From Pseudomonas sp. URIL14HWK12:I12 (GTDB lineage Bacteria; Pseudomonadota; Gammaproteobacteria; Pseudomonadales; Pseudomonadaceae): a stretch of DNA of 64,000 nt. This document shows, in pieces, positions 37,352 through 45,384 of the stretch (within the stretch, counting starts at the first letter, position 1; each line of letters opens with the position of its first letter). Both the position numbers and the translations under genes were made by a program. The stretch is from assembly GCF_003097135.1 (NCBI RefSeq), contig NZ_QEQL01000001.1, forward strand, positions 1,054,001 to 1,118,000, in the 5' to 3' direction. The notes below the pieces were generated by a model. That model saw only the letters and a program-made list of their open reading frames with translations, was not told where the DNA came from and made no database searches.

Positions 37352-37786
37352 CTAGGGGAACAACACCCTGCCCGCGTCGCGCATGAAGATCTCGACCGTC
37401 TTGGGCCCTACCCCTTCGAAAGCCAGCAGGCGCTTCTCGAAAGCGTTGCGGCCCTCGCCGCCATCAACCATGGCACTGACCTTGCCTTGATACTGCTCAT
37501 CGAGGGCCCGTGCCAGCGAGCGCAGGCGATCGGCACTGGATTCGTCATAGCGGGTGTAATGGCCCTCTCCCAGCATCCTTACCAACGCGCGATGGCTTTG
37601 CGCAGCCAGCTTGGCGGGTGTATCAAGGCCATGTTTCTCCACCAGCACCCGATAGGTGTTGGCGGCGATATCGCCCTGAATGCGCTTGCCCATCAGCCAA
37701 CTGGCCAGCAGCCATTTGAACAAGGCACGTTCTGTATCGTGGGCCAGGTCGATGCCCAGCTCAGCAGCGCCGATAGTCGTGGTCAT
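37352..37786 (-). CDS. Small helix-hairpin-helix protein (endonuclease III-related)
   Basis: The 144-residue protein has a helical N-terminal half and one clear helix-hairpin-helix motif near its end (FEGVGPKTVEIFMRD, about 123-137), a DNA-binding element of base-excision glycosylases. It stops soon after the HhH, so the catalytic Asp region and iron-sulfur loop of endonuclease III are absent. Some pipelines label this family DNA methylase or endonuclease; I would call it a putative DNA-binding protein only. The ATG is at 37786; the open frame upstream is antisense to the TonB receptor gene and is not counted. Confidence 0.72.
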   Translation of the reverse strand: MTTTIGAAELGIDLAHDTERALFKWLLASWLMGKRIQGDIAANTYRVLVEKHGLDTPAKLAAQSHRALVRMLGEGHYTRYDESSADRLRSLARALDEQYQGKVSAMVDGGEGRNAFEKRLLAFEGVGPKTVEIFMRDAGRVLFP

Positions 37787-37908
37787 GAGCCATCCGAAAT
37801 CAGAGGGGTGCGGTCGGTAGATAGCGAATCGGCCATGGGAATTCCCGCTAACCGATAAGGCGCATGCCTCAGAACAAATGCAGTGGGGCGGTGCTAGCTG
37901 TCGCATCA

Positions 37909-37927
37909 GAGAAAGATTATCATCCGC
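37909..37927. promoter_or_regulatory. Candidate Fur box upstream of the TonB-dependent receptor
   Basis: GAGAAAGATTATCATCCGC matches 13 of 19 positions of the Fur consensus GATAATGATAATCATTATC by my hand alignment. It ends 30 nt before the receptor start codon. Confidence 0.5.
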
Positions 37928-37957
37928 CACAGTTTCCCATTCACACCAAGGCTCTCC

Positions 37958-40054
37958 ATGAATCCTTACGCCACCCGCGCAGCGACGCTCTGTGCGGTTC
38001 TGCTCACCCCTGCCCTTGCACTGGCCGACGACGCGCTCACCTTGCCCACTACTCAGGTCGATGGCCAGGGCGAAACCAGTGCACAGGAAAGCTTCGCCCC
38101 CACCCACGCCCAGGTCGGCAAAAGCGACTTGCCGTTGGCCGAAACACCGCGCAGCGTGCAGGTGGTGTCGCGAGCGGTGCTCGACAGCACCCAGGCCCAG
38201 AGCCTGACCGACGCGCTGAACAACGTGCCAGGGGTGACTGCCGGGCAATACGGCCGGCGCGGGTGGGACGACCTGATCATCCGCGGGCAGGTGGCGTCCG
38301 ACTCGCTGTTTCTCGATGGCCTGCGCACGGCGAGCTCCAACCGCGTGGCCGAGCAGGTGTTCGGCTTGGAACAAGTGGAAGTGCTCAAGGGCCCGGCATC
38401 GATGGAATATGGCCTGGTGCTGCCGGGCGGTGTGGTGAACATGGTCAGCAAGCGCCCGCAGGCTGAGGCCTTCGCTCGCCTGGGCGTGACCTACGGTAGC
38501 CACGACCTGCGCCAGAGCACCTTCGACGTGGGCACGCCGCTGTCGGCCAACGGCAAAGCCGCACTACGGGTCAACGGGTTGCTGTCCGACTCCAATGACG
38601 CCACCGACCACGTGTGGTTCAAGAACAATTACATCGCCCCGTCGCTGTCGCTGGACCTGGGCGAGGATACCGACTTCACCCTCCTGACCAGCCACCAGGA
38701 CCGCTCCTACATCCGCCAGCAAGGCCTGCCGCTGTCTGGCTCGATCAACCCGAACCCCAACGGCAGCCTGCCGCGCTCGCGCTTTACCGGCGAGCCTGGC
38801 CAAAGCCCCTACCATGGCGTGGAAAACCGCGTCGGCTACAGCCTGGCGCATCGCTTCGGTGAAGGCTGGACCTTCACTCAGAACCTGCGCTGGCAGGATT
38901 TCCGGCTGGATGGGCAGTTGGTGAGCAACAGCACCTTTGCAGCAAACAACACCTTGAGGCGTAGCGCCCAGACCCAACATTGGGATGGCGATACCCTTAG
39001 CCTGGACAACAACCTTCAAAAGCTTTTCGACACCGCCCTCGGCACCCACGATATAACCGCAGGCGTGGATTACCTGCGCCTGCGCGAAAGCACCGTCAGC
39101 TACACCTGCACCGTTGGCAACCTCAATGCCTATAACCCCGTCTACGGCCAGCAGATCGACTGCCCTAGTACACCTCGCACCTGGACTGACATCACCACCC
39201 GCATGACCGGCGCCTACGTGCGCGACAACTGGAAAATCAACGATCGCTGGCTGGTGACCGCAGGCCTGCGCCGCGACATGACCGATACCTACGGCGTGAA
39301 CCATTTGTCGCAGCCCCGCCGCATCGCCACCGAAGCCAACGCCACCACCGGCGCCGTGGCCGTGATGTACGAAGTGGTGCCGAACGTGCGCCCTTATCTG
39401 AGCTACGCCACCTCGTTCTTCCCCAACACAGGCACCGACGTCAACGGCAATACGTTCAAACCCGAGGAAGGCGAGCAGTGGGAAGCCGGTATCAAGTTCG
39501 ACCTGGTACCGGGCCGCACCCTGCTGACCGTGGCCACTTACGACCTGCGGCGCAAGAATGTACTACAGGCCGACCCGGTCCATACCGGCTCCAGCATCGC
39601 CGTGGGCGAGCAACGCAGCCAGGGCCTGGAGGTCGAGCTCAACAGCGACGTCACCGACAAGCTGAGCCTGATCGCCGGCTACGCCTACACCTGGGCAACC
39701 GTCACCGACGATGGCGGCCAGACCCAGGCCAAGGCCATCACCGAAGGTGATCGCCTCAACAACGTGCCCCGCCACACCGCCAACCTGTTCGCCCGCTACC
39801 GCTTCAACGGCACCCCGCTGGGCTGGGAAGTCAACGGCGGCTTCAACGCCGCCAGCGAGCGCTACACCAACGGCTACTACCTGCCCGGTTATGCCGTGGC
39901 CAACGTCGGCGTAGCCTACGCCACCCCGCACTGGCGCACGGCGCTGAACGTGCGCAACCTGTTCGACCAGCACTACTACGCCGGCGGCCTGGCCAGCGCA
40001 GTCGCGCTGGGCGACGACCGCACGGCGCTGATGTCCGTCACCTACAGCTACTGA
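37958..40054 (+). CDS. TonB-dependent siderophore receptor
   Basis: This 698-aa outer-membrane receptor imports ferric siderophores using TonB energy. A signal peptide ends near ALALA (about residue 23). The plug domain (about 50-160) contains AETPRSVQVVSR, LTDALNNVPGVTAGQYG and VEVLKGPASMEYG. The 22-strand barrel follows and ends in an aromatic residue (MSVTYSY). There is no N-terminal secretin-like signalling domain, so it does not drive a sigma/anti-sigma cascade directly. No siderophore biosynthesis or sigma gene lies nearby, which suggests a xenosiderophore. The Fur-box-like site just upstream agrees with iron control. Confidence 0.93.
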   Translation: MNPYATRAATLCAVLLTPALALADDALTLPTTQVDGQGETSAQESFAPTHAQVGKSDLPLAETPRSVQVVSRAVLDSTQAQSLTDALNNVPGVTAGQYGRRGWDDLIIRGQVASDSLFLDGLRTASSNRVAEQVFGLEQVEVLKGPASMEYGLVLPGGVVNMVSKRPQAEAFARLGVTYGSHDLRQSTFDVGTPLSANGKAALRVNGLLSDSNDATDHVWFKNNYIAPSLSLDLGEDTDFTLLTSHQDRSYIRQQGLPLSGSINPNPNGSLPRSRFTGEPGQSPYHGVENRVGYSLAHRFGEGWTFTQNLRWQDFRLDGQLVSNSTFAANNTLRRSAQTQHWDGDTLSLDNNLQKLFDTALGTHDITAGVDYLRLRESTVSYTCTVGNLNAYNPVYGQQIDCPSTPRTWTDITTRMTGAYVRDNWKINDRWLVTAGLRRDMTDTYGVNHLSQPRRIATEANATTGAVAVMYEVVPNVRPYLSYATSFFPNTGTDVNGNTFKPEEGEQWEAGIKFDLVPGRTLLTVATYDLRRKNVLQADPVHTGSSIAVGEQRSQGLEVELNSDVTDKLSLIAGYAYTWATVTDDGGQTQAKAITEGDRLNNVPRHTANLFARYRFNGTPLGWEVNGGFNAASERYTNGYYLPGYAVANVGVAYATPHWRTALNVRNLFDQHYYAGGLASAVALGDDRTALMSVTYSY

Positions 40055-40102
40055 GCACTGCAAGGCAACCGAGCGCGCATGGCCTCAAAAGAGGAACGTC
40101 TG

Positions 40103-40126
40103 CCCAAGTGAGGTTTCTCACTTGGG
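40103..40126 (+). terminator. Hairpin after the TonB receptor
   Basis: A 10-bp perfect stem, CCCAAGTGAG with CTCACTTGGG, has a GTTT loop and is followed by TACGTTT. It may be a weak terminator of the receptor gene or a regulator site for the next gene, which starts 46 nt later. Confidence 0.5.
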
Positions 40127-40171
40127 TACGTTTCACATTTTCCTGCCACTGCCCAACGGAGATCGGCTTCG

Positions 40172-40864
40172 ATGAATGTTCTGATGATCCTCACCTCGCA
40201 CGACCAACTCGGCAACACCGGCAAGAAAACCGGCTTCTGGCTGGAAGAGTTCGCAGCACCCTATTACGTGTTCGTCGACGCAGGCGCCAAGGTGACCCTG
40301 GCCTCGCCCAAAGGTGGCCAACCACCGCTGGACCCTAAAAGCGATGAGCCCGACGCTCAAACCGACGCCACCCGCCGTTTCGCCCAGGACACTCAGGCCA
40401 AGACCGCACTGGCCTCAACCCTGCCGCTGGGCGAGATCGACCCTTACGATTTCGACGCGGTGTTCTACCCCGGCGGCCACGGCCCGCTGTGGGACCTGGC
40501 CGAGAGCACCGATAGCAAAACCGTGATCGAAGCCTTCTACGCCGCCAACAAACCCCTGGCCGCGGTGTGCCATGCGCCCGGGGTGTTCAAGCACGCCAAG
40601 GCGCCAGATGGCCATGCCATCGTCAAAGGCAAGAAGGTCACCGGTTTCAGTAACACCGAGGAAGAGGCCGTGGGCCTGACCGAGGTGGTGCCGTTTCTGG
40701 TTGAAGACGCCCTCAAGGCGCAGGGCGGCCTCTACAGCAAGGGCGATGACTGGGCCAGTTACGTGCTGGAAGACGGGCATCTGATCACCGGCCAGAACCC
40801 AGCCTCCTCCGAAGCGGCCGCCAAGGCGGTGGTGGCCCGCCTGAAGCGCGAGACCGCCAGCTGA
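40172..40864 (+). CDS. DJ-1/PfpI superfamily protein (Hsp31 / glyoxalase III-like)
   Basis: The 230-residue protein has the class I amidotransferase-like fold with nucleophile elbow AVCHAPG (Cys133, His134) and YDFDAVFYPGGHGPLWDLA, as in Hsp31-type glyoxalase III/deglycase proteins. FWLEEFAAPYYVF at the N-terminus carries the conserved Glu of the catalytic centre. Family members detoxify methylglyoxal or act as chaperones. It appears monocistronic, ending in a GC-rich hairpin shared with the convergent CoA-transferase gene. Confidence 0.9.
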   Translation: MNVLMILTSHDQLGNTGKKTGFWLEEFAAPYYVFVDAGAKVTLASPKGGQPPLDPKSDEPDAQTDATRRFAQDTQAKTALASTLPLGEIDPYDFDAVFYPGGHGPLWDLAESTDSKTVIEAFYAANKPLAAVCHAPGVFKHAKAPDGHAIVKGKKVTGFSNTEEEAVGLTEVVPFLVEDALKAQGGLYSKGDDWASYVLEDGHLITGQNPASSEAAAKAVVARLKRETAS

Positions 40865-40873
40865 ACCCGGCAA

Positions 40874-40906
40874 CCGGCCAGGCGCTCGCCAAGGGCGCCA
40901 GGCCGG
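40874..40906. terminator. Convergent hairpin, PfpI gene / CoA-transferase gene
   Basis: CCGGCC-A-GGCGC pairs with GCGCC-A-GGCCGG around a 9-nt loop, with a single A/A mismatch, in a 48-nt convergent gap. There is no T-run. Confidence 0.6.
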
Positions 40907-40912
40907 CCACCT

Positions 40913-42115
40913 TCAAGTGCGGCTCAATATGCCCGCCTCTTTCAATCGATCGATCTGCTGCTCGCCGTAACCCAACTCGGCAAGCACAGCCTCGTTGTGC
41001 TCGCCCAATGCCGGTGCCAATGGCGGCGTGGCCATGGCATGGCCTGAAAACCTGAACGGCAGGTTGGGCAGGCGCACGATGCCCAAGGTCGGGTGCTGCT
41101 GTTCGAGCATCATGTCGCGCGCCAGCACTTGAGGGTCGTTGATCACTTCGTCGATACGCTGTACCGGCGCACAAGGCACGCCGGCCGCTTCCAGTTGTTC
41201 GATGCACGCCGCTACCGAGGCCTGGCTCTGGGTCCAGGCCGTCACGTATTCCAGCGCAGCGGGGCGGTTGGCATTGCGCGCAGCGGCGCCATGGAAACGA
41301 GTGTCACCGGCCAGGGCCTCGCCGCCCACCAGGCGCGCCAGCTTCAGCCAGATAGCATCGACCTGTGCGGCCAGCACCAGGTAGCCATCGCGGGCGGGAA
41401 ATACCCCATAGAGGGTTGCGTCAGGCAGGTCGTGGCCTACCTGCTGGGGTATGACTTGCCCGCCGCTGAAGGTGTAGGCCTGGATCGCGAAGTCGTGCAT
41501 CGACACCATGCAGTCATACAACGCCAGGTCGATATGCTGCCCGGCACCATCACGTTCACGGCCCACGATAGCCGCACAGATCGCCGCCACGCCGTGGATA
41601 CCGGTGTACATGTCGGCGATCGGCATGCGCAGCAGCGGCGGCGCCTCGCCCGGGTTGCCCATCTGCGCCATCGCCCCGCTACGGGCTTCGGCGATCAGGC
41701 CGAAGCCCGGTTGGCTGGCCATCGGGCCGGTGTGCCCATAGGCCGAGACCGAGCAGTAGATCAACCTGGGGTTGATCGCCGCCAGGGCATCGAAGCCCAG
41801 GCCCAGTTTGGCCAAGGCCCCAGGGCGGTAGTTCTCGACGAACACATCGGCACTGCGCACCAGCGCCTGCACGACCTCCAGCCCCTCGGGCTGGCGCGCG
41901 TCCACGCAAATGCCGCGTTTGCCCATGTTCTGTTGCAGGAAGTAGCCGCTGACATCGCCCAGTTGGTACGCATGCACCCGGCCCGGGTCGCCGCCCCCCG
42001 GGCGCTCGACCTTGATCACATCGGCGCCCAATGCCGCGAGACAGCGAGACATGTAGGGCCCGGCGAGAAAATGGCTGTAGTCGACGACACGGATTCCAGA
42101 CAGCGGTAGGCTCAT
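40913..42115 (-). CDS. Family III CoA-transferase (CaiB/BaiF), copy 1
   Basis: The 400-aa enzyme moves CoA from a donor such as succinyl-CoA to a carboxylic acid. Family features: GIRVVDYSHFLAGP at the start, GADVIKVERPGGGD, VFVENYRPGAL, YCSVSAYGHTGP, and the catalytic Asp in IADMYTGIHG (Asp168, the equivalent of formyl-CoA transferase Asp169). It is clearly related to the CoA-transferase at 49.5 kb, with long identical stretches such as GNPGEAPPLLR. It is divergent from a LysR gene. It probably activates the acid handled by the enoyl-CoA hydratase to the right; the acid is unknown. Confidence 0.92.
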   Translation of the reverse strand: MSLPLSGIRVVDYSHFLAGPYMSRCLAALGADVIKVERPGGGDPGRVHAYQLGDVSGYFLQQNMGKRGICVDARQPEGLEVVQALVRSADVFVENYRPGALAKLGLGFDALAAINPRLIYCSVSAYGHTGPMASQPGFGLIAEARSGAMAQMGNPGEAPPLLRMPIADMYTGIHGVAAICAAIVGRERDGAGQHIDLALYDCMVSMHDFAIQAYTFSGGQVIPQQVGHDLPDATLYGVFPARDGYLVLAAQVDAIWLKLARLVGGEALAGDTRFHGAAARNANRPAALEYVTAWTQSQASVAACIEQLEAAGVPCAPVQRIDEVINDPQVLARDMMLEQQHPTLGIVRLPNLPFRFSGHAMATPPLAPALGEHNEAVLAELGYGEQQIDRLKEAGILSRT

Positions 42116-42154
42116 GGGGGCGGCGCTCTTATCGTTATGAAGTGCCTACCACCC

Positions 42155-42180
42155 TAGCCAGTGTGCGGCGCAGCTGGCTA
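42155..42180. repeat. Inverted repeat TAGCCAG-N12-CTGGCTA in a divergent promoter
   Basis: Perfect 7-bp arms at 42155-42161 and 42174-42180 lie between the divergent CoA-transferase and LysR genes. It could be a second regulator half-site or a hairpin. Confidence 0.45.
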
Positions 42181-42191
42181 TGCGCCCCGTT

Positions 42192-42205
42192 CAATGGCCG
42201 TATTG
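42192..42205. promoter_or_regulatory. Candidate LysR operator CAATGGCCGTATTG
   Basis: This CAAT-N6-ATTG near-palindrome lies 17 nt before the LysR start codon. It matches 12 of 14 positions of the site upstream of the paralogous LysR gene at 47.6 kb. A location close to the regulator gene fits LysR autoregulation. Confidence 0.55.
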
Positions 42206-42222
42206 CCCGAGACAATAACAAC

Positions 42223-43146
42223 ATGAAGCAACCGGACGCCTCGCTGATCGACCTCAAGCTGCTGCGCCTGTTCGACACCCTCTACGAATGCCGCAGTGTC
42301 AGCCGCTGCGCCCAGCAACTCGAGCAAAGCCAGCCCACCATCAGCATCTGGTTGGCGCGGCTGCGCGAACAACTGGGCGATGCCTTGTTCGTGCGCACCC
42401 ACACCGGCATGCAACCCACGCCTCGCGCCGATGAATTGATCGGCACCTGCCGGGATGCGCTGGCCCTGATTCGCCAGATGGCGACCACCGAAGCCGCCTT
42501 CGACCCGTCACGTGCGGTGCGCACCTTCCGCATCTGCATGACCGACGCCAGCCATGCCACCCTGCTGCCCGCGCTGTTCGCCCAGGTCAGCGCAGCCGCG
42601 CCCCACGTTAACCTCGAAGCGATCCGCATCGATCACTTGACCTTCGATAAGCTGCAGTCGGGCGAGGCCGACCTGGCCCTGGGCTACCTGCCGGAGCTGG
42701 AAAGCGGCTTCTACCAGCAAACCCTCTACCAGCAGAACTGGCTGTGCCTGGTGCGGCAGGGCCACCCCCAGTGGCAGGGCGCCCTGAGCGCCGAGCAATA
42801 CGCTCAGGCCCAGCATGTGGTCACCGCCCCGGGCCAAGGCCACCAGCGCCTGGAGCATGCCCTGCGCGAGCAGGGTATCGAGCGTACGGTGCGGGTACGC
42901 CTGCCGGGGTTTCTGGGCTTGCCTGCGCTGCTACTGGCCAGCGACCTGATCGCCACGGTGCCCGAACTGATCGGCCGTACCCTGGCGCGCTCGGTCGGCC
43001 TCCAGGCCTTGCCCTGCCCTATCGACCTGCCACGCTTTCCGGTCAAGCAGCACTGGCATACCCGCTACCACCAGGATGCCGGCAACCGCTGGCTGCGCAA
43101 CCTCTGTGCCCAGTTGTTCCAGCACCAGGGCGGCATTATTGAATAG
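42223..43146 (+). CDS. LysR-family regulator of the CoA-dependent catabolic island, copy 1
   Basis: The 307-residue regulator has the HTH segment LKLLRLFDTLYECRSVSRCA followed by LEQSQPTISIWLARLREQLGDALFVR. Its effector domain ends in the unusual motif VKQHWHTRYHQDAGNRWLR. That motif and the HTH are shared with the LysR at 46.7 kb (VKQHWHARHHQDSGNRWLR), and both resemble the NodD/LinR-like subgroup. It is divergent from a CoA-transferase and is followed by an enoyl-CoA hydratase and two carriers, probably its targets. The ATG at 42223 is preferred because the HTH follows at the normal distance. An operator candidate lies 17 nt upstream. Confidence 0.9.
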   Translation: MKQPDASLIDLKLLRLFDTLYECRSVSRCAQQLEQSQPTISIWLARLREQLGDALFVRTHTGMQPTPRADELIGTCRDALALIRQMATTEAAFDPSRAVRTFRICMTDASHATLLPALFAQVSAAAPHVNLEAIRIDHLTFDKLQSGEADLALGYLPELESGFYQQTLYQQNWLCLVRQGHPQWQGALSAEQYAQAQHVVTAPGQGHQRLEHALREQGIERTVRVRLPGFLGLPALLLASDLIATVPELIGRTLARSVGLQALPCPIDLPRFPVKQHWHTRYHQDAGNRWLRNLCAQLFQHQGGIIE

Positions 43147-43160
43147 GCCAATAGCGCTAT
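43137..43160. promoter_or_regulatory. Candidate operator region before the enoyl-CoA hydratase
   Basis: TATTG (43137-43141) and CAATA (43149-43153) form an inverted pair 7 bp apart. A perfect palindrome ATAGCGCTAT (43151-43160) overlaps it. The CAATA/TATTG arms are the same as in the LysR operator candidates at 42192 and 47637. Confidence 0.4.
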
Positions 43161-43235
43161 AACGCGAGCTGCATGGACGGTGCTCTGCCGGCACTTCTAA
43201 GGTGGCGCCAGGCACAACAACAAGAGCCCTGCGCC

Positions 43236-44021
43236 ATGCCACCCCGCTATCGCTATTGCCGTTACGAAACCCACGGCCCGCTGCTGCTGCTCACCCTCGA
43301 CCGGCCTAAAGTCCTCAATGCCCTGCACCCGGCTGCCCACCAAGAGCTGGCCGATGCCCTGGACCGCTACGCCAGTGACGAGCACCTGCGCGTCGCCATC
43401 ATCACCGGTAGCGGCGAGCGGGCCTTTTGCGTGGGCACCGACCTCAAGGCGTTGGCCAGCAGTGGTGACCACACCAAGCCGGCCACCGGCTTTGCCGGCA
43501 TCACGCACCGCTTCGACCTGTGGAAGCCGGTGATCGCTGCCGTGAACGGGGCATGCCTGGGCGGCGGCATGGAGATCCTGGCCGCCTGCGACATGGCTGT
43601 GGCCAGCCACCACGCCCGCTTCGGCCTCCCCGAGCCAAGAGTAGGCCTGGCCGCGCTGGGCGGCGGCCTGTTACAGCGCCTGCCCCGGCAGATCGGCATG
43701 AAGCACGCCATGGAGTTGATTCTCACCGGGCGCACCATCGACGCTCAGCGAGCCCTGAGCATGGGCCTGATCAACCAGATAGTCGCCCCTGAACAGCTGC
43801 TGGAAGCCGCGCACGCACTGGCCGCCGACATCCTCCAGTGCGCCCCGCTGGCGGTGCAAGCGTCCAAGCAGGTGGTGCTGCAAAGCCTGCGCCAGGCCGA
43901 CCTCAACAGCACGATGCATCAGGACTACCCCATGGCGGCGCGCATGCTGGCCAGCCAGGACGCCGTGGAGGGCCCTGCGGCGTTCGCGGAAAAACGCCAG
44001 GCGCAGTGGCAGGGCCGTTAA
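43236..44021 (+). CDS. Enoyl-CoA hydratase/isomerase (crotonase) family protein
   Basis: The 261-aa crotonase-fold enzyme has the oxyanion hole in GERAFCVGTDLKAL and ACLGGGMEILAACD. Both catalytic glutamates are present, Glu113 (GGGMEIL) and Glu133 (GLPEPRVGL), which supports true hydratase activity. I start at MPPRYRYCRYETHG (43236); the in-frame region from 43173 is promoter DNA. It should act on an acyl-CoA formed by one of the island's two CoA-transferases. Two MFS carriers follow at 34 and 27 nt, so the three genes likely form an operon under the upstream LysR. Confidence 0.9.
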   Translation: MPPRYRYCRYETHGPLLLLTLDRPKVLNALHPAAHQELADALDRYASDEHLRVAIITGSGERAFCVGTDLKALASSGDHTKPATGFAGITHRFDLWKPVIAAVNGACLGGGMEILAACDMAVASHHARFGLPEPRVGLAALGGGLLQRLPRQIGMKHAMELILTGRTIDAQRALSMGLINQIVAPEQLLEAAHALAADILQCAPLAVQASKQVVLQSLRQADLNSTMHQDYPMAARMLASQDAVEGPAAFAEKRQAQWQGR

Positions 44022-44055
44022 ATCCCCTTCTCACAATTACAACAGGGATTCGCCG

Positions 44056-45357
44056 ATGACCGTCTCATCCCCTACTGGCTCGCCCATGGCCACCCGTGCC
44101 GCGCTGAGCAGCGTTGCAGGTTCGGCCCTGGAATGGCTCGACTTTGCGGCGTACGGCGCCATTGCAGCCACCGTACTGCCACGTCTGTTCTTTCCTGCTG
44201 CCGACCCGACCTCGGCGACGCTGGCAGCCTTTGCGACCTTTTCCGTGGGCTTCATCGCCCGCCCGCTGGGCGGGCTGGTGTGCGGCTATCTGGGCGACCG
44301 CCTCGGCCGGCGTCGCATGCTGGTCTTCACGTTCATCCTGATGGGTGTGTGCTCTTTTCTGATCGGCGTACTGCCAACCTACGCCAGCGTCGGCGCCTGG
44401 GCGCCTCTTGCACTGGTGAGCTTGCGCTTCGCTCAGGGCTTCGCGCTCGGGGGTGAGGTGACCGGCAGCCAATTGCTGACCATGGAACACGCCCCACCCG
44501 AACGCCGCGGTTTCTACAGTTCGTTCATCGCCATGGGCTCGCCCCTGGCCCAGGTGCTGGCCAATGCCCTGCTGTTCGGTGTCGCCGCGCTGATGAGCAG
44601 CGAGCAATTCGACGCCATCGGCTGGCGCGTGCCGTTTCTGTTCAGTTTCGTGCTGGTCGCGCTGGGGCTCTACATTCGGATGAAGGTCAGTGAAACACCT
44701 GCGTTCGAACAGCGCCAGCAGGCACCGGCACAGGTCGCGGCCCATATTCCGACCATGCTACGCCTGGCGCTGGTATGGGTGGCGCCTTCGGTGGGCTACT
44801 TCATCGCCGCGGTCTATAGCCTCAACTACGCCGTGACCCAATTGGGTCTGAACAAGCAAACGGCATTCGGCATTCTCATCGTCGCGCACCTGTGCTCGAT
44901 GCTGGCCATGGCCGCTGGCGGCCTGCTGGCCGATCGCCGAGGGCGGCGGCGCAGCCTGTTGCTCGCCTCTTCGCTGATGCTAGTGGCGATGGCATCGTTC
45001 TTTCCGCTGGTCGCCACCGGCCATCCGTTGCCGGTGGCCTTGGGCACGGTCGCGCTGTTGTGCGCGGTGCAGCTGCATGCCGGTATCCAGCCGGCCTATT
45101 TTGCCGAAGCCTTCCCGGCCGCCGTGCGCTATCGCGGCTCGGCAGTGGGCTACAACCTGGCCAACCTGCTCGGCAGTTGTGCACCGCTGCTTGCCACCTG
45201 GCTGAACGCTGAGTTCGCCGGTGCCTGGTGGCCGATGCTTGCAGTGGGCATCGCCCTGAATCTGCTCTCGCTGGCGGCCATCTATCGCGGCCCCGAAGCC
45301 TGGCAGCCGCCCCTCGGCACGCCAGCGGCTGAACCTGCATTGGCCTGCGGCCGCTGA
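44056..45357 (+). CDS. MFS transporter, metabolite:H+ symporter (MHS, shikimate/citrate-type) family
   Basis: The 433-residue 12-TM carrier has the MHS hallmarks: SALEWLDFAAYGAIAA at the start, GDRLGRRRMLV in the TM2-3 loop, RFAQGFALGGEVTG, and DRRGRRRSLLL in the mid loop. Family members (ShiA, KgtP, ProP, CitA) import organic acids or zwitterions with protons. It lies between the enoyl-CoA hydratase gene and a second MFS gene of a different family. A hydroaromatic or short-chain acid is plausible given the AroE/AroQ-like genes downstream, but this is inference. Confidence 0.88.
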   Translation: MTVSSPTGSPMATRAALSSVAGSALEWLDFAAYGAIAATVLPRLFFPAADPTSATLAAFATFSVGFIARPLGGLVCGYLGDRLGRRRMLVFTFILMGVCSFLIGVLPTYASVGAWAPLALVSLRFAQGFALGGEVTGSQLLTMEHAPPERRGFYSSFIAMGSPLAQVLANALLFGVAALMSSEQFDAIGWRVPFLFSFVLVALGLYIRMKVSETPAFEQRQQAPAQVAAHIPTMLRLALVWVAPSVGYFIAAVYSLNYAVTQLGLNKQTAFGILIVAHLCSMLAMAAGGLLADRRGRRRSLLLASSLMLVAMASFFPLVATGHPLPVALGTVALLCAVQLHAGIQPAYFAEAFPAAVRYRGSAVGYNLANLLGSCAPLLATWLNAEFAGAWWPMLAVGIALNLLSLAAIYRGPEAWQPPLGTPAAEPALACGR

Positions 45358-45384
45358 CTTATACCCACAACAAGAGTCGACATC

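Noticed and set aside
37787..38503. Minus-strand extension of the HhH protein to 383 aa
   Set aside because: It is antisense to the TonB receptor gene, and the added residues lack any family pattern.
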